Assembly (NCBI GenBank): GCA_022823225.1 | Contig: JAJDXM010000072.1 | Coordinates: forward strand, 1-42,081 | Origin: Gemmatimonadota bacterium | Lineage (GTDB): Bacteria; Gemmatimonadota; Gemmatimonadetes; Longimicrobiales; Gaopeijiaceae | Direction: 5' to 3' | Length of the DNA: 42,081 nt | Part shown: in pieces, positions 10,279 through 19,011 of the stretch | Numbering within the stretch: the stretch's first letter is position 1 | How the letters are laid out: each line of letters starts with the position of its first letter | Notes under the pieces: generated by a model | The model's input: only the letters and a program-made list of their open reading frames with translations | Database searches by the model: none | What the model was told of the DNA's origin: nothing | Translations under genes and position numbers: made by a program

Positions 10279-10703
10279 GGTCCCACCACCCTCCGAACCA
10301 CCTCTTCCTGCACCGCAAACATGTGGCTGTCCGCGCGGTCCCTACCCTCCGGATGATCGTAGCCGAGGACGTGCAGGGCCCCGTGGACCGCGAGCCTCGC
10401 CAACTCCTCGTCGGGAGCCACGCCGGCGTCGGCCGCCTGCCGCAAGGCCTGCTCGTGTCCGATGTACACGTCGCCGAGCGGCTCTTCGCCTTCGCCGTGC
10501 AGCGCAAAGGAAATCACGTCGGTGACCCGGGGCGAACCCAGATGGCGGTCGTGCAGGCGGGCGATCTCGGTGTCGCCGACGAAGGTGACCGAGAGCTCGG
10601 CGGCGGAAACGCCGTCACCCCGCAGGACGTCTCGCAGCGCGCGGTCAACGAGCTCGTGCGGCACTGCGCGCCCCCCGGTGGCGTTGATGTGAATTGTGAT
10701 CAT
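10275..10703 (-). CDS. ybeY: Endoribonuclease YbeY (16S rRNA maturation)
   Basis: Small zinc metallo-RNase of 142 aa, needed for 16S rRNA 3'-end processing and ribosome quality control. The metal motif HGALHVLGYDH (His107, His111, His117) is complete, and the preceding TDVISFALHGEGEEPLGDVYI is the usual core strand and loop. ATG 10703 overlaps the TGA of the upstream HD-domain gene (ATGA); the frame runs further upstream to 10874, but only as antisense-like sequence. The order phoH - 7TM HD protein - ybeY is a well-known conserved cluster, which supports all three calls. Confidence 0.95.
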   Translation of the reverse strand: MITIHINATGGRAVPHELVDRALRDVLRGDGVSAAELSVTFVGDTEIARLHDRHLGSPRVTDVISFALHGEGEEPLGDVYIGHEQALRQAADAGVAPDEELARLAVHGALHVLGYDHPEGRDRADSHMFAVQEEVVRRVVGP

Positions 10704-12943
10704 GATCCCGAATCGGGAACGGGCGGGGAGGGCTTGTCGCCGAGCTTCGCGGGGCCGTCCTCCTCCGTGAGGTGCCGGGTTCCGGGGTAGTCGATGCGGC
10801 GGTGGTGGATGCCCCCGAGCACCCGGGCAAACCGCCGTTTGAGGCGCGTCAGGTCCTCGAAGGTGAGGGGGCAACGGTCGAGCTGGCCCCGGTCGACCTT
10901 CGCCGCGAAGATGTCGTCGATCAGGCGCCCGATCCGCTCGCGAGTGGGCCGCTTCATCGCCCGGCAGGCCGATTCTACGGAGTCGGCGAGCATCAGCACC
11001 GCGGTTTCGCGGCTTCGGGGACGGGGCCCCGGATACCGGAACTTCGCCGGATCCGGTGCCTCCAGCCCTTCGGCCTCCGCCCTCACGCGGGCTCTTTCGA
11101 AAAAGAAGGAGATGTTCTGGTCTCCGTGGTGCTCAAGAATGTGGTCGACCACCACGCTGGGGACCTTTTCCTTCTTTGCCATCCTGGCTCCCTCGACCAC
11201 ATGGTCGCGGACGATTGCCGCCGAGACAGCCGGATCCAGGGTGTCGTGGGGGTTTTCGCCCTCCTGGTTCTCGATGAAGGCGCCGGGCCTGATCATCTTG
11301 CCGACATCGTGGTAGTACCCGCCCGCGCGGCAGAGGAGCGCGTTCGCCCCGATGTCGTCCGCACCCGCCTCGGCAAGGTTTGCCACCTGCACCGAGTGGG
11401 CAAATGTACCCGGCGCCTCCGCCGCCAAACGCTTCAGGAGCGGGCGGTTCGGGTCCGCGAGACCGATCAGTGTCTGGGCGGTCGTGATGCCCGTCAGCCA
11501 CTCGAAGACGGGAAGGCAGCCGATGGCCAGGGTGGCTCCCCCGATGGTGCTGAACACGGCCCAGGCGAGAGAGGCGAAGTACGGAACGGCCTCGCCCCGC
11601 AGCTGCAGCGCGGAGATGACGAGGGCGTACGCCCCTACCGTGATCGTGATGGCGATCCAGATCTGCGCCAGTCGCCGGAATCTGCGCACGGCCAGCGCGG
11701 CGGCCGCGCCGCCGGTGAGCGTGACCAGGAAGATCTCGATCGACGCGAAGGGGGTCTGCGTGACCGTGAGCGAGGACAGCACGAAGGCGGAGATGAGGGC
11801 GAGGCGGCCGTCCCACATGATCGACAGCGCGACGGTCACGAAGACGATCGGGTGCGACGGGGACGGCAGGCCCAGGCGGTCGGCCACGAACGTCCCCAGG
11901 AAGTAGAGCGCGACGATGCCCGCCATGGTCGCCAGCGCGCGAAACTCGCGGTATACATCGGGGCGGAAGAAGAAGAACAGCAGGCCGAAGATCGAGAGGA
12001 GGATCGTATTGATGATCGCCCCGCCGAAGGCTCCGCCCAGGCTCGACCCCTCGACGCTGATCCCCCGGACCCGCAGTTCGGCGCGGTAGGCGTCGAGCCG
12101 CTGCAGTTCGCTCCGGCCGACCTGAGTGTTGGCGCGGATGATCGCCTCGCCCTCCAGGACGCGCGCGATCGAGGTCGGGACGGCGTCGCGCGCTGCGGAA
12201 CGCTCGCGTTCGGTTCGCTCGGTGTCCGGGACGAGCGTGGTGGCCGGGAAACGCGCCAGGATCATTCGCAGCAGGTCCGTCTCCGGGCCCTCCTCGCGGC
12301 CGTCGAGGGCCAGGTCGTAGAATTCGCGGCCCGAGAGCACGGAACCGCGGCCGACCACCTCCCCGCCGCCACGACCGACCACCCGGATCGAATCGCCGCT
12401 GACCCGGGAAGCGGCCTCCGGGGTCATCACGCCTCCGGCGCCCAGCGTCGAGACCGCGTTGGTGGCGCCTGCAAGCAGGCTCTGCGCCGCGGCCCGGTCG
12501 GCGAGCAACTCGATCTGCGTCCGGTCCGCATCGATTCCGACCGTCGACAGGACCGCGCTGATCCCGGCAACGCCGCCGCTCAGTCGCGCAGTGTCCAGCT
12601 GAGCGAAAAACGCCGAGAGCGCGGCCAGCGCCGAGTCCCGCGCGGCTTCCCGGTAGCTGAAGGTGGGGATGACGGCGGCCGCGGCCGCCTCGCGCTCGCC
12701 GCGCAGCACGCCGGCATCCTTGGGAACCAGAAAGTCGATCTCCGAGATGACGTCGCGGTCGGCGACCGTGCCCGCCTCGAAGCGCCCGACCGTCACCCCG
12801 GGATCCGAGGGGTAGAGTACCGCCAGCCCCACCGCGGAGACCAGGAGCAGGGCCAGGCGGACACCGTGATGCACCGCGGCGTCAGGCCAGACCCGGTCGG
12901 GAACTCCCGAAAGCCAGCTAGTCCTTCGGCGCCTGCCGCTCAT
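10700..12943 (-). CDS. 7TM-HD phosphohydrolase (PgpH-like, cyclic-di-AMP phosphodiesterase family)
   Basis: A 747-aa membrane phosphodiesterase. One N-terminal transmembrane helix (about 27-45) is followed by an extracytoplasmic 7TMR-HDED domain (to about 300), then seven hydrophobic segments (about 310-480) and a cytosolic HD domain. That domain has His516 (AHSVQVANLAE), the His545-Asp546 pair (GGYYHDVGKM) and a later 'ILEHHGD'. In Firmicutes such proteins hydrolyse c-di-AMP; no c-di-AMP cyclase gene lies in this window, so the substrate here is inferred. Start ATG 12943 has a G-rich Shine-Dalgarno upstream and lies inside the last 26 nt of phoH. Confidence 0.88.
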   Translation of the reverse strand: MSGRRRRTSWLSGVPDRVWPDAAVHHGVRLALLLVSAVGLAVLYPSDPGVTVGRFEAGTVADRDVISEIDFLVPKDAGVLRGEREAAAAAVIPTFSYREAARDSALAALSAFFAQLDTARLSGGVAGISAVLSTVGIDADRTQIELLADRAAAQSLLAGATNAVSTLGAGGVMTPEAASRVSGDSIRVVGRGGGEVVGRGSVLSGREFYDLALDGREEGPETDLLRMILARFPATTLVPDTERTERERSAARDAVPTSIARVLEGEAIIRANTQVGRSELQRLDAYRAELRVRGISVEGSSLGGAFGGAIINTILLSIFGLLFFFFRPDVYREFRALATMAGIVALYFLGTFVADRLGLPSPSHPIVFVTVALSIMWDGRLALISAFVLSSLTVTQTPFASIEIFLVTLTGGAAAALAVRRFRRLAQIWIAITITVGAYALVISALQLRGEAVPYFASLAWAVFSTIGGATLAIGCLPVFEWLTGITTAQTLIGLADPNRPLLKRLAAEAPGTFAHSVQVANLAEAGADDIGANALLCRAGGYYHDVGKMIRPGAFIENQEGENPHDTLDPAVSAAIVRDHVVEGARMAKKEKVPSVVVDHILEHHGDQNISFFFERARVRAEAEGLEAPDPAKFRYPGPRPRSRETAVLMLADSVESACRAMKRPTRERIGRLIDDIFAAKVDRGQLDRCPLTFEDLTRLKRRFARVLGGIHHRRIDYPGTRHLTEEDGPAKLGDKPSPPVPDSGS

Positions 12944-13931
12944 CGTTCTGGTCCCCCGTCTGACGCTTGTCGGCGGCCGCATACGCCCGAACGATCCGCG
13001 TCACCAACCGGTGGCGGGTAATGTCCTGCTCGCCAAGGTACACGAACGCTATGCCATCGACATCCTTCAGGATCTCCTCCACCTGAATCAGCCCCGACAC
13101 CTGCGATCTGGGCAGATCGATCTGGGTCTTGTCGCCGGTGATCACCACCCGCGAGCTCAGGCCTATCCGGGTCAGGAACATCTTCATCTGGGCCGCGGTG
13201 GCGTTCTGCGCCTCGTCGAGGATCACAAAGGCATCCGAAAGCGTCCGGCCCCGCATGTACGCCAGGGGCACGACCTCGATGGTGCGGTCCGCGATGCCTC
13301 TGCTCACTCTTGCCGGGGGCATCATGTCCTCCAGGGCGTCGTAGAGCGGTCGGAGGTAGGGATCGACCTTCTCCTGGAGGTCGCCGGGCAGAAACCCGAG
13401 GTTCTCGCCGGCCTCGACGGCGGGACGGGCCAGGATGATGCGCTTGACGCGCTTTCTGAACAGTTCGTCGACCGCACGCGCAACCGCCAGGTAGGTCTTG
13501 CCGGTGCCCGCCGGCCCGATACTGATCACGATGTCCGAGTCGTCCATGGCCTGGAGGTACTCGCGCTGTCCCTCCGAACGCGGAGCGATCGTCCGCCGCG
13601 ACCCCGGAACCGAAATCCGGAGACGTTCGTCGTCGCTGCGGATATCCGGCCCGTCGCGCGACTGCAGACTCGCCGCGAAGCGCGCGACGTCCGACGCCCG
13701 GAACGACTTGCCGAGCCGCGCCAGTTCGATCATGTGCTCGGCCACCCGGGCCGACTCGGCGACCGATTCGAGCGGTCCGGCCAGCCGGACATGGTCGCCG
13801 CGCAGCACCACCTGCACCCCGAAGAGCGATGTCAGCTCCCGGAAGTTGGCGTCGCCGACGCCTGCCAGAATGAACTGATCCGCTCCTTCCGCGCTCAGGT
13901 GGTGTTCGACCATCGTGCCGCCGCCCGTCAT
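12918..13931 (-). CDS. PhoH-like ATPase (PhoH/PhoL family)
   Basis: A 337-aa cytosolic P-loop ATPase. A KH-like N-terminal part (about 10-90) precedes the PhoH domain, with Walker A GPAGTGKT (139-146), LARPAVEAGENLGFLPGD, and Walker B FVILDEAQN (235-243). Its role is linked to RNA metabolism through its constant pairing with ybeY; the exact reaction is not established. ATG 13931 overlaps the aspS TGA by 4 nt; an internal ATG at 13913 is possible. The gene is translated in step with aspS and pgpH. Confidence 0.92.
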   Translation of the reverse strand: MTGGGTMVEHHLSAEGADQFILAGVGDANFRELTSLFGVQVVLRGDHVRLAGPLESVAESARVAEHMIELARLGKSFRASDVARFAASLQSRDGPDIRSDDERLRISVPGSRRTIAPRSEGQREYLQAMDDSDIVISIGPAGTGKTYLAVARAVDELFRKRVKRIILARPAVEAGENLGFLPGDLQEKVDPYLRPLYDALEDMMPPARVSRGIADRTIEVVPLAYMRGRTLSDAFVILDEAQNATAAQMKMFLTRIGLSSRVVITGDKTQIDLPRSQVSGLIQVEEILKDVDGIAFVYLGEQDITRHRLVTRIVRAYAAADKRQTGDQNDERQAPKD

Positions 13932-15682
13932 TCGCGGACTCCGGCCGAGATCCCGAGCGCGGCCAGTTCCGCATCGGCCACCGCCGTCGGCGCTCCCTCG
14001 AAGAGCGCCCGGGCGGCCGTGGTCTTGGGGAAGGCGATCACGTCGCGCAGGCTCGCAGCGCCGGAGAGGCGGGCCACCAGGCGGTCCACCCCGAGCGCGA
14101 TGCCGCCGTGCGGCGGCGCTCCCGACCGCAGCGCATCCAGAAGAAAGCCGAACTTGAGCCGGATCTCGTCCGGTCCGAGCCCGAGCATGCCCAGGATTCT
14201 GGCCTGGAGGTCCGCGTCGTGCGGGCGGATGCTGCCGGAACCCAGTTCCGTGCCGTTGTAGACCAGGTCGTAGGCGAGTCCGCGCACGGCGAGCGGGTTC
14301 GAATCGAGGAGGTGGATGTCGCCCGGATGGGGCTGCACGAACGGGTGGTGGTTGGCCGCCAGCTCGCCGCCGCCAGCGTCCTCGAAGACAGGAAAGCCCG
14401 TCACCCACAGCCAGCTGTGCTCGGTGGTGCGAGGCAGGTCCAGGGCGGCAATCGCGGCCATGCGGGCGGCGTCCAGAGCGGGAGAGGTCACGGGGTCCGG
14501 ACCCGCCGCCGCGAGAAAGAGGTCGCCCCGCGCAAGGCCCAGGAGCGCGCGGGTGTCGTCCCGGAAGAACCGGGCGAGGGGCCCCGTGGCGCGATCCTCC
14601 TGCGCCTTGGCCCACAAGAGCCCGGGGGCGCCCGCCGTCCTGGCCGCCTCCTCGATGGCGTCGATCTGTCGCCGGGCGAGGTGGGCGCCGCCTTCCAGGC
14701 GGAGGCCGCGGATGCGGCCCCCCCGGGCCACCGCACCGCGCAGAATCCCGAAGTCGAGCGCGCCGAGCACGTCGGTGAAGTCGCGGATTTCGAGGGCGTA
14801 GCGGAGGTCCGGCCGGTCGCTGCCGAACCGCTCCATGACATCGCGGTAGCTGAGCCTCACGAAGGGGGTGGGGGCTTCGATCCCCGCCACCTCCGCCAGC
14901 TTCTCCATCAGCCCCTCGCACCACGCGTGGATGTCGTCCGGCTGCACGAACGACGCCTCCACGTCGATCTGAGTGAACTCGGGCTGACGGTCGGCGCGCA
15001 GGTCTTCGTCCCTGAAACAGCGGGCGATCTGCACATAGCGGTCGAAGCCGGCGATCATGAGAAGCTGCTTGTAGATCTGCGGGCTCTGCGGCAGCGCGAA
15101 GAACTCGCCCGGGTGGACGCGGCTGGGGACCAGAAAGTCCCGAGCACCCTCGGGCGTGGGCTTGGTCAGGATCGGGGTCTCCACCTCCATGAAGCCCTGG
15201 GCGTGGAAGTAGTTGCGCGCCGCGAGGATCAGCCGGTGGCGCAGTTCCAGCCGATCCTGGAGCTCTCCGCGGCGCAGGTCCAGCACGCGATGGCGCAGGC
15301 GCAGCTTTTCCGAGGGCAACTCCTCCTCGGGAGGGACGTACACGGGTATCTCCGGCGTTCGCGCCCGGTTGAGCACTTCCAGTTCGACGATGCGGACCTC
15401 GACGTCGCCGGTCGCCATCCCGGGATTCCGGGCGGCTTCCGGACGCGGCGACACCACCCCGCGAATCGCCACCACATCCTCCAGCCCCAGTCCCCTCACC
15501 GCCTCCATCGCAGCGCCCGAGGACCACTCCGGCCCCGCCGAAGCCTGCAGGACGCCGGAACGGTCGCGCAGGTCGAGGAACGCAAGACCGCCCAGATCCC
15601 GGCGGCGATGCACCCATCCCGCGATCCGCACTTCGCGGCCCGCCATATCGAGGTTGATCGTCCCCGCCGCGGCGGAGCGCAT
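13928..15682 (-). CDS. aspS: Aspartyl-tRNA synthetase (bacterial type)
   Basis: Class IIb aminoacyl-tRNA synthetase that charges tRNA-Asp; 584 aa from ATG 15682. The order is an OB-fold anticodon domain (AGREVRIAGWVHRRRDLGGLAFLDLRDRSG written in part: GWVHRRRDLGG), the catalytic core with the motif 2 region FRDEDLRADRQPEFTQIDVE, the bacterial GAD insertion (about 280-410), and motif 3 GIALGVDRLVARL. ATG 15682 lines up with the usual N-terminus; ATG 15715 (595 aa) is possible. It opens the nine-gene minus-strand run that ends with the two-component genes. Whether it is discriminating or also charges tRNA-Asn was not resolved. Confidence 0.95.
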   Translation of the reverse strand: MRSAAAGTINLDMAGREVRIAGWVHRRRDLGGLAFLDLRDRSGVLQASAGPEWSSGAAMEAVRGLGLEDVVAIRGVVSPRPEAARNPGMATGDVEVRIVELEVLNRARTPEIPVYVPPEEELPSEKLRLRHRVLDLRRGELQDRLELRHRLILAARNYFHAQGFMEVETPILTKPTPEGARDFLVPSRVHPGEFFALPQSPQIYKQLLMIAGFDRYVQIARCFRDEDLRADRQPEFTQIDVEASFVQPDDIHAWCEGLMEKLAEVAGIEAPTPFVRLSYRDVMERFGSDRPDLRYALEIRDFTDVLGALDFGILRGAVARGGRIRGLRLEGGAHLARRQIDAIEEAARTAGAPGLLWAKAQEDRATGPLARFFRDDTRALLGLARGDLFLAAAGPDPVTSPALDAARMAAIAALDLPRTTEHSWLWVTGFPVFEDAGGGELAANHHPFVQPHPGDIHLLDSNPLAVRGLAYDLVYNGTELGSGSIRPHDADLQARILGMLGLGPDEIRLKFGFLLDALRSGAPPHGGIALGVDRLVARLSGAASLRDVIAFPKTTAARALFEGAPTAVADAELAALGISAGVRE

Positions 15683-15880
15683 CGTCGTCGCACTCTTTTC
15701 GGCTCTCGACACCATCCGTCCCCGGTGAGCCTGAGGGTTCCCGGCCGACGGAGCCACGCGGTGAACTCTGCCACGGATTTCTGGCGGCGGCGCCGGACGT
15801 CTTCTTCCGGTAAACTTAACCCACGCTTCAAGGCGCGTTCAAGCAACCGCCGCTTCGCTCCCCCCACGCGGGAACACACC

Positions 15881-17008
15881 GTGACCACCGACCGCCCCAA
15901 CCTGTTGGGACTGACGCCCGAGGAGCTCTCCGACGCCCTCGGCGTCCACTTCCGGGAGCGCGGCGAGCCAGCCTTTCGGTCCCGCCAGGTCGCCAGGTGG
16001 CTCTACGAGGGAGATGTCCGGTCGGTTGGCGACATGACCGATCTCCCGCTCTCGGAGCGCAAGGCCCTGTCCGGCGCCTTCCGGGTCGAGGAACCGGAAA
16101 TCGACACGGTGTCGATCTCGCGCGACGGCACGGCCAAGCACCTCTGGAAGCTGAGCGGGGGCGAAGTCGTGGAAAGCGTCCTGATCCCCACGGGCCGGCG
16201 GCTCACCCTGTGCATCTCGTCGCAGGCGGGGTGCGCACTCGCCTGCCGTTTCTGCGCGACGGGCTGGTCGGGATTCGGACGCCAGCTGTCGCCGGCCGAA
16301 ATCGTCACACAGTACCGGGCCTCGGCGCGCTGGGCCCTGGAGAACGGCCTCGGCGCGGTCTCCAACGTGGTGTTCATGGGAATGGGCGAACCGCTGGCCA
16401 ATCGCAAGGCCGTGTTTCCGGCGCTCACGATCCTGAACCGCGGCTACGGCCTGGGAGCCAGGCGGATCACGGTGTCCACGGTCGGCGTGCTCCCCGGGAT
16501 CAAGGCCCTCGCCGAGCGGCGCGAACAGTTCCGGCTGGCGCTGTCGCTTCACGCGCCCACTTCGGAGCTCCGCCGCGAACTGATCCCGCTGGAGAAGCGC
16601 TACCCTCTCGACCAGCTGATGACCGCGCTCGAAGAATTCATCCGTGGCGGCGGACGCCGAGTCACCTTCGAGTACACCATGATCCGGGGCGTCAACGACG
16701 ACCTCGCGCTGCTGCCCCGCCTGGCCGACCTGGCCACGCGCGTCCGCGCCTTCGTCAATCTCATCCCCCTCAACCCGATTCCGTACGTCGACTGGAAGCC
16801 CAGCCCCCGAGGCCGGGTCCGCGCTTTCGAGGCCGGACTGGAGGCCGCGGGGGTCGCCGCGGCGGTGCGGGAACCGCGCGGCCGCGACATCGAGGCGGCT
16901 TGCGGTCAGCTGCGCGCGGCGAGGCGTCCGGATCGGGCCGGTCCGGAACGTCGACTCCGGGGAGTCAGCGCACCACATTCGCGATCCGGCCCCAGCGCAC
17001 CTCTCTGA
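15881..17008 (+). CDS. rlmN: Dual-specificity 23S rRNA/tRNA adenine-C2 methyltransferase RlmN
   Basis: Radical-SAM enzyme that methylates A2503 of 23S rRNA and A37 of some tRNAs. In 375 aa it has the CxxxCxxC cluster motif (Cys118, Cys122, Cys125 in GCALACRFCATG), GMGEPLAN, and the second catalytic cysteine Cys341 in GRDIEAACGQL. The start is GTG 15881; no in-frame ATG is nearby and the Shine-Dalgarno is weak (GCGGGA). The family normally ends soon after ACGQL. Here about 25 extra Arg/Pro-rich residues follow and run 44 nt into the opposite-strand lepB gene. It is divergent from aspS across about 200 nt. Confidence 0.93.
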   Translation: MTTDRPNLLGLTPEELSDALGVHFRERGEPAFRSRQVARWLYEGDVRSVGDMTDLPLSERKALSGAFRVEEPEIDTVSISRDGTAKHLWKLSGGEVVESVLIPTGRRLTLCISSQAGCALACRFCATGWSGFGRQLSPAEIVTQYRASARWALENGLGAVSNVVFMGMGEPLANRKAVFPALTILNRGYGLGARRITVSTVGVLPGIKALAERREQFRLALSLHAPTSELRRELIPLEKRYPLDQLMTALEEFIRGGGRRVTFEYTMIRGVNDDLALLPRLADLATRVRAFVNLIPLNPIPYVDWKPSPRGRVRAFEAGLEAAGVAAAVREPRGRDIEAACGQLRAARRPDRAGPERRLRGVSAPHSRSGPSAPL

Positions 17009-17759
17009 TCCAGGGGAAGGGGCGCATCGAGTCGCGGTTGTAGGAGAAGTAGATCGCCATCACCCGCCCTTCGAAACGCCAGCGCTCGATCAGCCCCCAT
17101 ACCCGGGCGTCGAGGCTCGAATCGCGGTTGTCGCCGAGCATGAAATACCGCTCCGGAGGAATCACGAGCGGACCCCAGTTGTCGCGCGTCGGGAAGTAGT
17201 CGTTCCTGGGCCCGCCGAGAAGGATCCGCTGCTGCCACATCATCCCGGGATCCGCATTGTCCCGCGGTCTGCTCCACACCACGTAGGGCTCGTCCTGGGG
17301 CTCCCCGTTCAGATACAGCACCTTGCGGCGCATCTCCAGCGTGTCGCCGGGCATTCCCACGAGGCGCTTGACGAGGATCAGGGTGTCGTCGTGCGGCGGA
17401 TCGAAGACAAGGACATCGCCGCGTCGCGGTTCCGAGTAGCCGGGAATGCGAGTATCGGTCAAGGGAATCTTCGAGCCCATGGCGGCCCGGTTCACCACCA
17501 GCAGATCGCCGACCAGCAGCGTGCGCTCCATCGAGCCCGAGTCGATGATGAAGGTCTGGATCAGGAAGAAGCGAACGACGAGAAAGATCACCAGCGCGAT
17601 GGCCAGCGTCTTGATCGTCTCTCCCCATCCCCCTCGGGGGCGCTCGCCCTTCTTTCCCTCGCTGGACTCGCCCTTGTCCCGCGGCTTTCCCCCCGCCTTT
17701 GCGGTGCTCCGGCGGCCGCCTCTCGACGCCCCTCTTTTCGCCTTGCGCTTTCTAGCCAT
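16965..17759 (-). CDS. lepB: Signal peptidase I
   Basis: Membrane serine protease of 264 aa that removes signal peptides from exported proteins. A Lys/Arg-rich cytosolic N-terminus (1-47) precedes one transmembrane helix (about 49-68). The catalytic Ser76 is in IIDSGSMERTL and the general base Lys131 in ILVKRLVGMPGD, with the late box FMLGDNRDSSLDARVWG. ATG 17759 overlaps the stop of the LytR_C gene by 8 nt. The basic N-terminal tail is longer than usual. Its 3' end overlaps rlmN (see findings). Confidence 0.95.
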   Translation of the reverse strand: MARKRKAKRGASRGGRRSTAKAGGKPRDKGESSEGKKGERPRGGWGETIKTLAIALVIFLVVRFFLIQTFIIDSGSMERTLLVGDLLVVNRAAMGSKIPLTDTRIPGYSEPRRGDVLVFDPPHDDTLILVKRLVGMPGDTLEMRRKVLYLNGEPQDEPYVVWSRPRDNADPGMMWQQRILLGGPRNDYFPTRDNWGPLVIPPERYFMLGDNRDSSLDARVWGLIERWRFEGRVMAIYFSYNRDSMRPFPWIREVRWGRIANVVR

Positions 17760-18261
17760 CCGGTGAACGCTCTTCTTCTTCCTGCTGCCGTCCCGCAACC
17801 CGCCGCAGCCACTCCAGGACCCCCCCGGGGGATTCGTCCACCCCGGTTTCGGGCGCCGACCACTCCGCCCCCAACCGTACGGTAACGTCCACGAACAGAT
17901 TCGAGTCGGGCTCGCTGGTGACGGACCGGACACCGAGGGCCGCGGCCACCGCGGCGGCCTTCGGGAGGTTGCCGATGCGGTCGATGACGACCGTGGAGTC
18001 CTGGTCGAAGCTGGCGGCGTTGCCCACGCTGACGACGTCGAAGCCGGCTCCGCGCAGGTGGTCCGTGGCGGTGCGGGCCATCCCGGGAACTCCACCCGCG
18101 TTGAGCACGTCCACCGTGACGCGCTCGGCGCCGCGCGACAGGAGGGGCTGGCCGGCGTCGGCGGTGTCTTCGGGGACCCACTGGCCGATGGCCGACCCCA
18201 AAAGCACCACGGCGCCGACACCCACCAACACCAGGATCGCCGTCTTGACTGTGCGCCGCAT
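17752..18261 (-). CDS. LytR_C-domain membrane protein
   Basis: A 169-aa protein with one N-terminal membrane helix (MRRTVKTAILVLVGVGAVVLL) and a LytR/CpsA/Psr C-terminal-type domain (about 46-130). That domain is recognised by VTVDVLNAGGVPGMARTATD and LRGAGFDVVSVGN. It lacks the catalytic LCP phosphotransferase domain, so it is not a wall-polymer transferase itself; its role is unknown. It lies between yqeK-like and lepB genes: its ATG shares one base with the upstream TGA (TGATG) and its stop overlaps lepB. LytR-type genes beside yqeK are common in many bacteria. Confidence 0.78.
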   Translation of the reverse strand: MRRTVKTAILVLVGVGAVVLLGSAIGQWVPEDTADAGQPLLSRGAERVTVDVLNAGGVPGMARTATDHLRGAGFDVVSVGNAASFDQDSTVVIDRIGNLPKAAAVAAALGVRSVTSEPDSNLFVDVTVRLGAEWSAPETGVDESPGGVLEWLRRVAGRQQEEEERSPDG

Positions 18262-18929
18262 CACGACCCATCGACGAGGGAGTTCCAGAACCCGAGGGTT
18301 CGCGGGTGCACGGGCTGCCGTGCGCCAATAAGGTAACCAATCCGGTGGGAGAGGATCTCCCCGAGGACGGCGTCCATCTCGACCGGCATCCGCGCGCGCA
18401 ACCGTTCCCGCCACCGGACACGCCGGGTCCGCCCGGGCTCCAGGGCGTCGGCGGCGTAGAGGGCTCGCCCAAGCCGTCCGAACTTCCGCGATCCGACCGT
18501 GTGCCAGCGGATCGCGTGCAGGATCCCGCGGTCGCGCACGCCTTCGCTCCGCAGCACATCCGCGGCCGCGGGGCCGTGCCAGGCCTTGGCCGGGAGCCCT
18601 CGCAACCGTCCGGAGAGCAGATCCGCGAGCTCTGCCGGCGGCACTTCCCGCAGCGCGTCGTGGAGATACCCGGCGGCGCGCCATCGGGCGATCTGGTGCT
18701 TTCCGAGCCCGATTTCGCGTCCCCACTGTTCGAGGAGCGACGCGACCCTCGCCATGTGGGATCGGCGCCCCCTGCCCGCCACGGCCCAGTCGGGCAGCTG
18801 TCCCCGGGCGGCCGCCGCGACGAGGGGGTGCAGGCTAGGCAAGGTCGGGGGCTCCGCACCGGGAAGGCAGACGGCGAAACCCCCGGGAACGTTGACGTGG
18901 AGCCGTCGTTGGTATGGTAGGCATGACAT
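18261..18929 (-). CDS. YqeK-like HD-domain Ap4A hydrolase
   Basis: A 222-aa HD-superfamily protein. The ligands of the YqeK group can be followed: RRSHMARVA, the HD pair in AAGYLHDALREV, WHGPAAADVL, AIRWHTVG and LYAADALEPGR. In characterised members this fold splits diadenosine tetraphosphate symmetrically into two ADP. ATG 18929 gives a 40-50 residue N-terminal extension of low similarity that also overlaps the AT-rich promoter zone, so a later start (for example a GTG near 18893) is possible. It is the first gene of the lepB unit and is divergent from rqcH. Confidence 0.75.
   Translation of the reverse strand: MSCLPYQRRLHVNVPGGFAVCLPGAEPPTLPSLHPLVAAAARGQLPDWAVAGRGRRSHMARVASLLEQWGREIGLGKHQIARWRAAGYLHDALREVPPAELADLLSGRLRGLPAKAWHGPAAADVLRSEGVRDRGILHAIRWHTVGSRKFGRLGRALYAADALEPGRTRRVRWRERLRARMPVEMDAVLGEILSHRIGYLIGARQPVHPRTLGFWNSLVDGS
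18892..18918 (+). promoter_or_regulatory. Candidate sigma-70-type promoter for rqcH
   Basis: TTGACG (18892-18897) and TATGGT (18913-18918) are spaced 15 nt apart in the gap between the divergent yqeK-like and rqcH genes. An AT-rich stretch, CATATTGTAATGTG, follows, unusual in this GC-rich window. The spacing is 2 nt short of ideal. Transcription would start about 85 nt before the rqcH ATG. The site lies inside the N-terminal codons of the yqeK-like frame, which speaks for a later start of that gene. Confidence 0.35.
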
Positions 18930-19011
18930 ATTGTAATGTGACCGGCCCGCGAGCATCCGGGAGGGGGACGCCCGTGGACATGCGGCGAGAGCACAGCCTG
19001 GAGGACACGAG

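Noticed and set aside
12918-15617. An 899-aa frame that would fuse extra N-terminal sequence to PhoH
   Set aside because: The part before codon MTGGGTM is a frame-shifted shadow of aspS; the PhoH start overlaps the aspS stop by ATGA.
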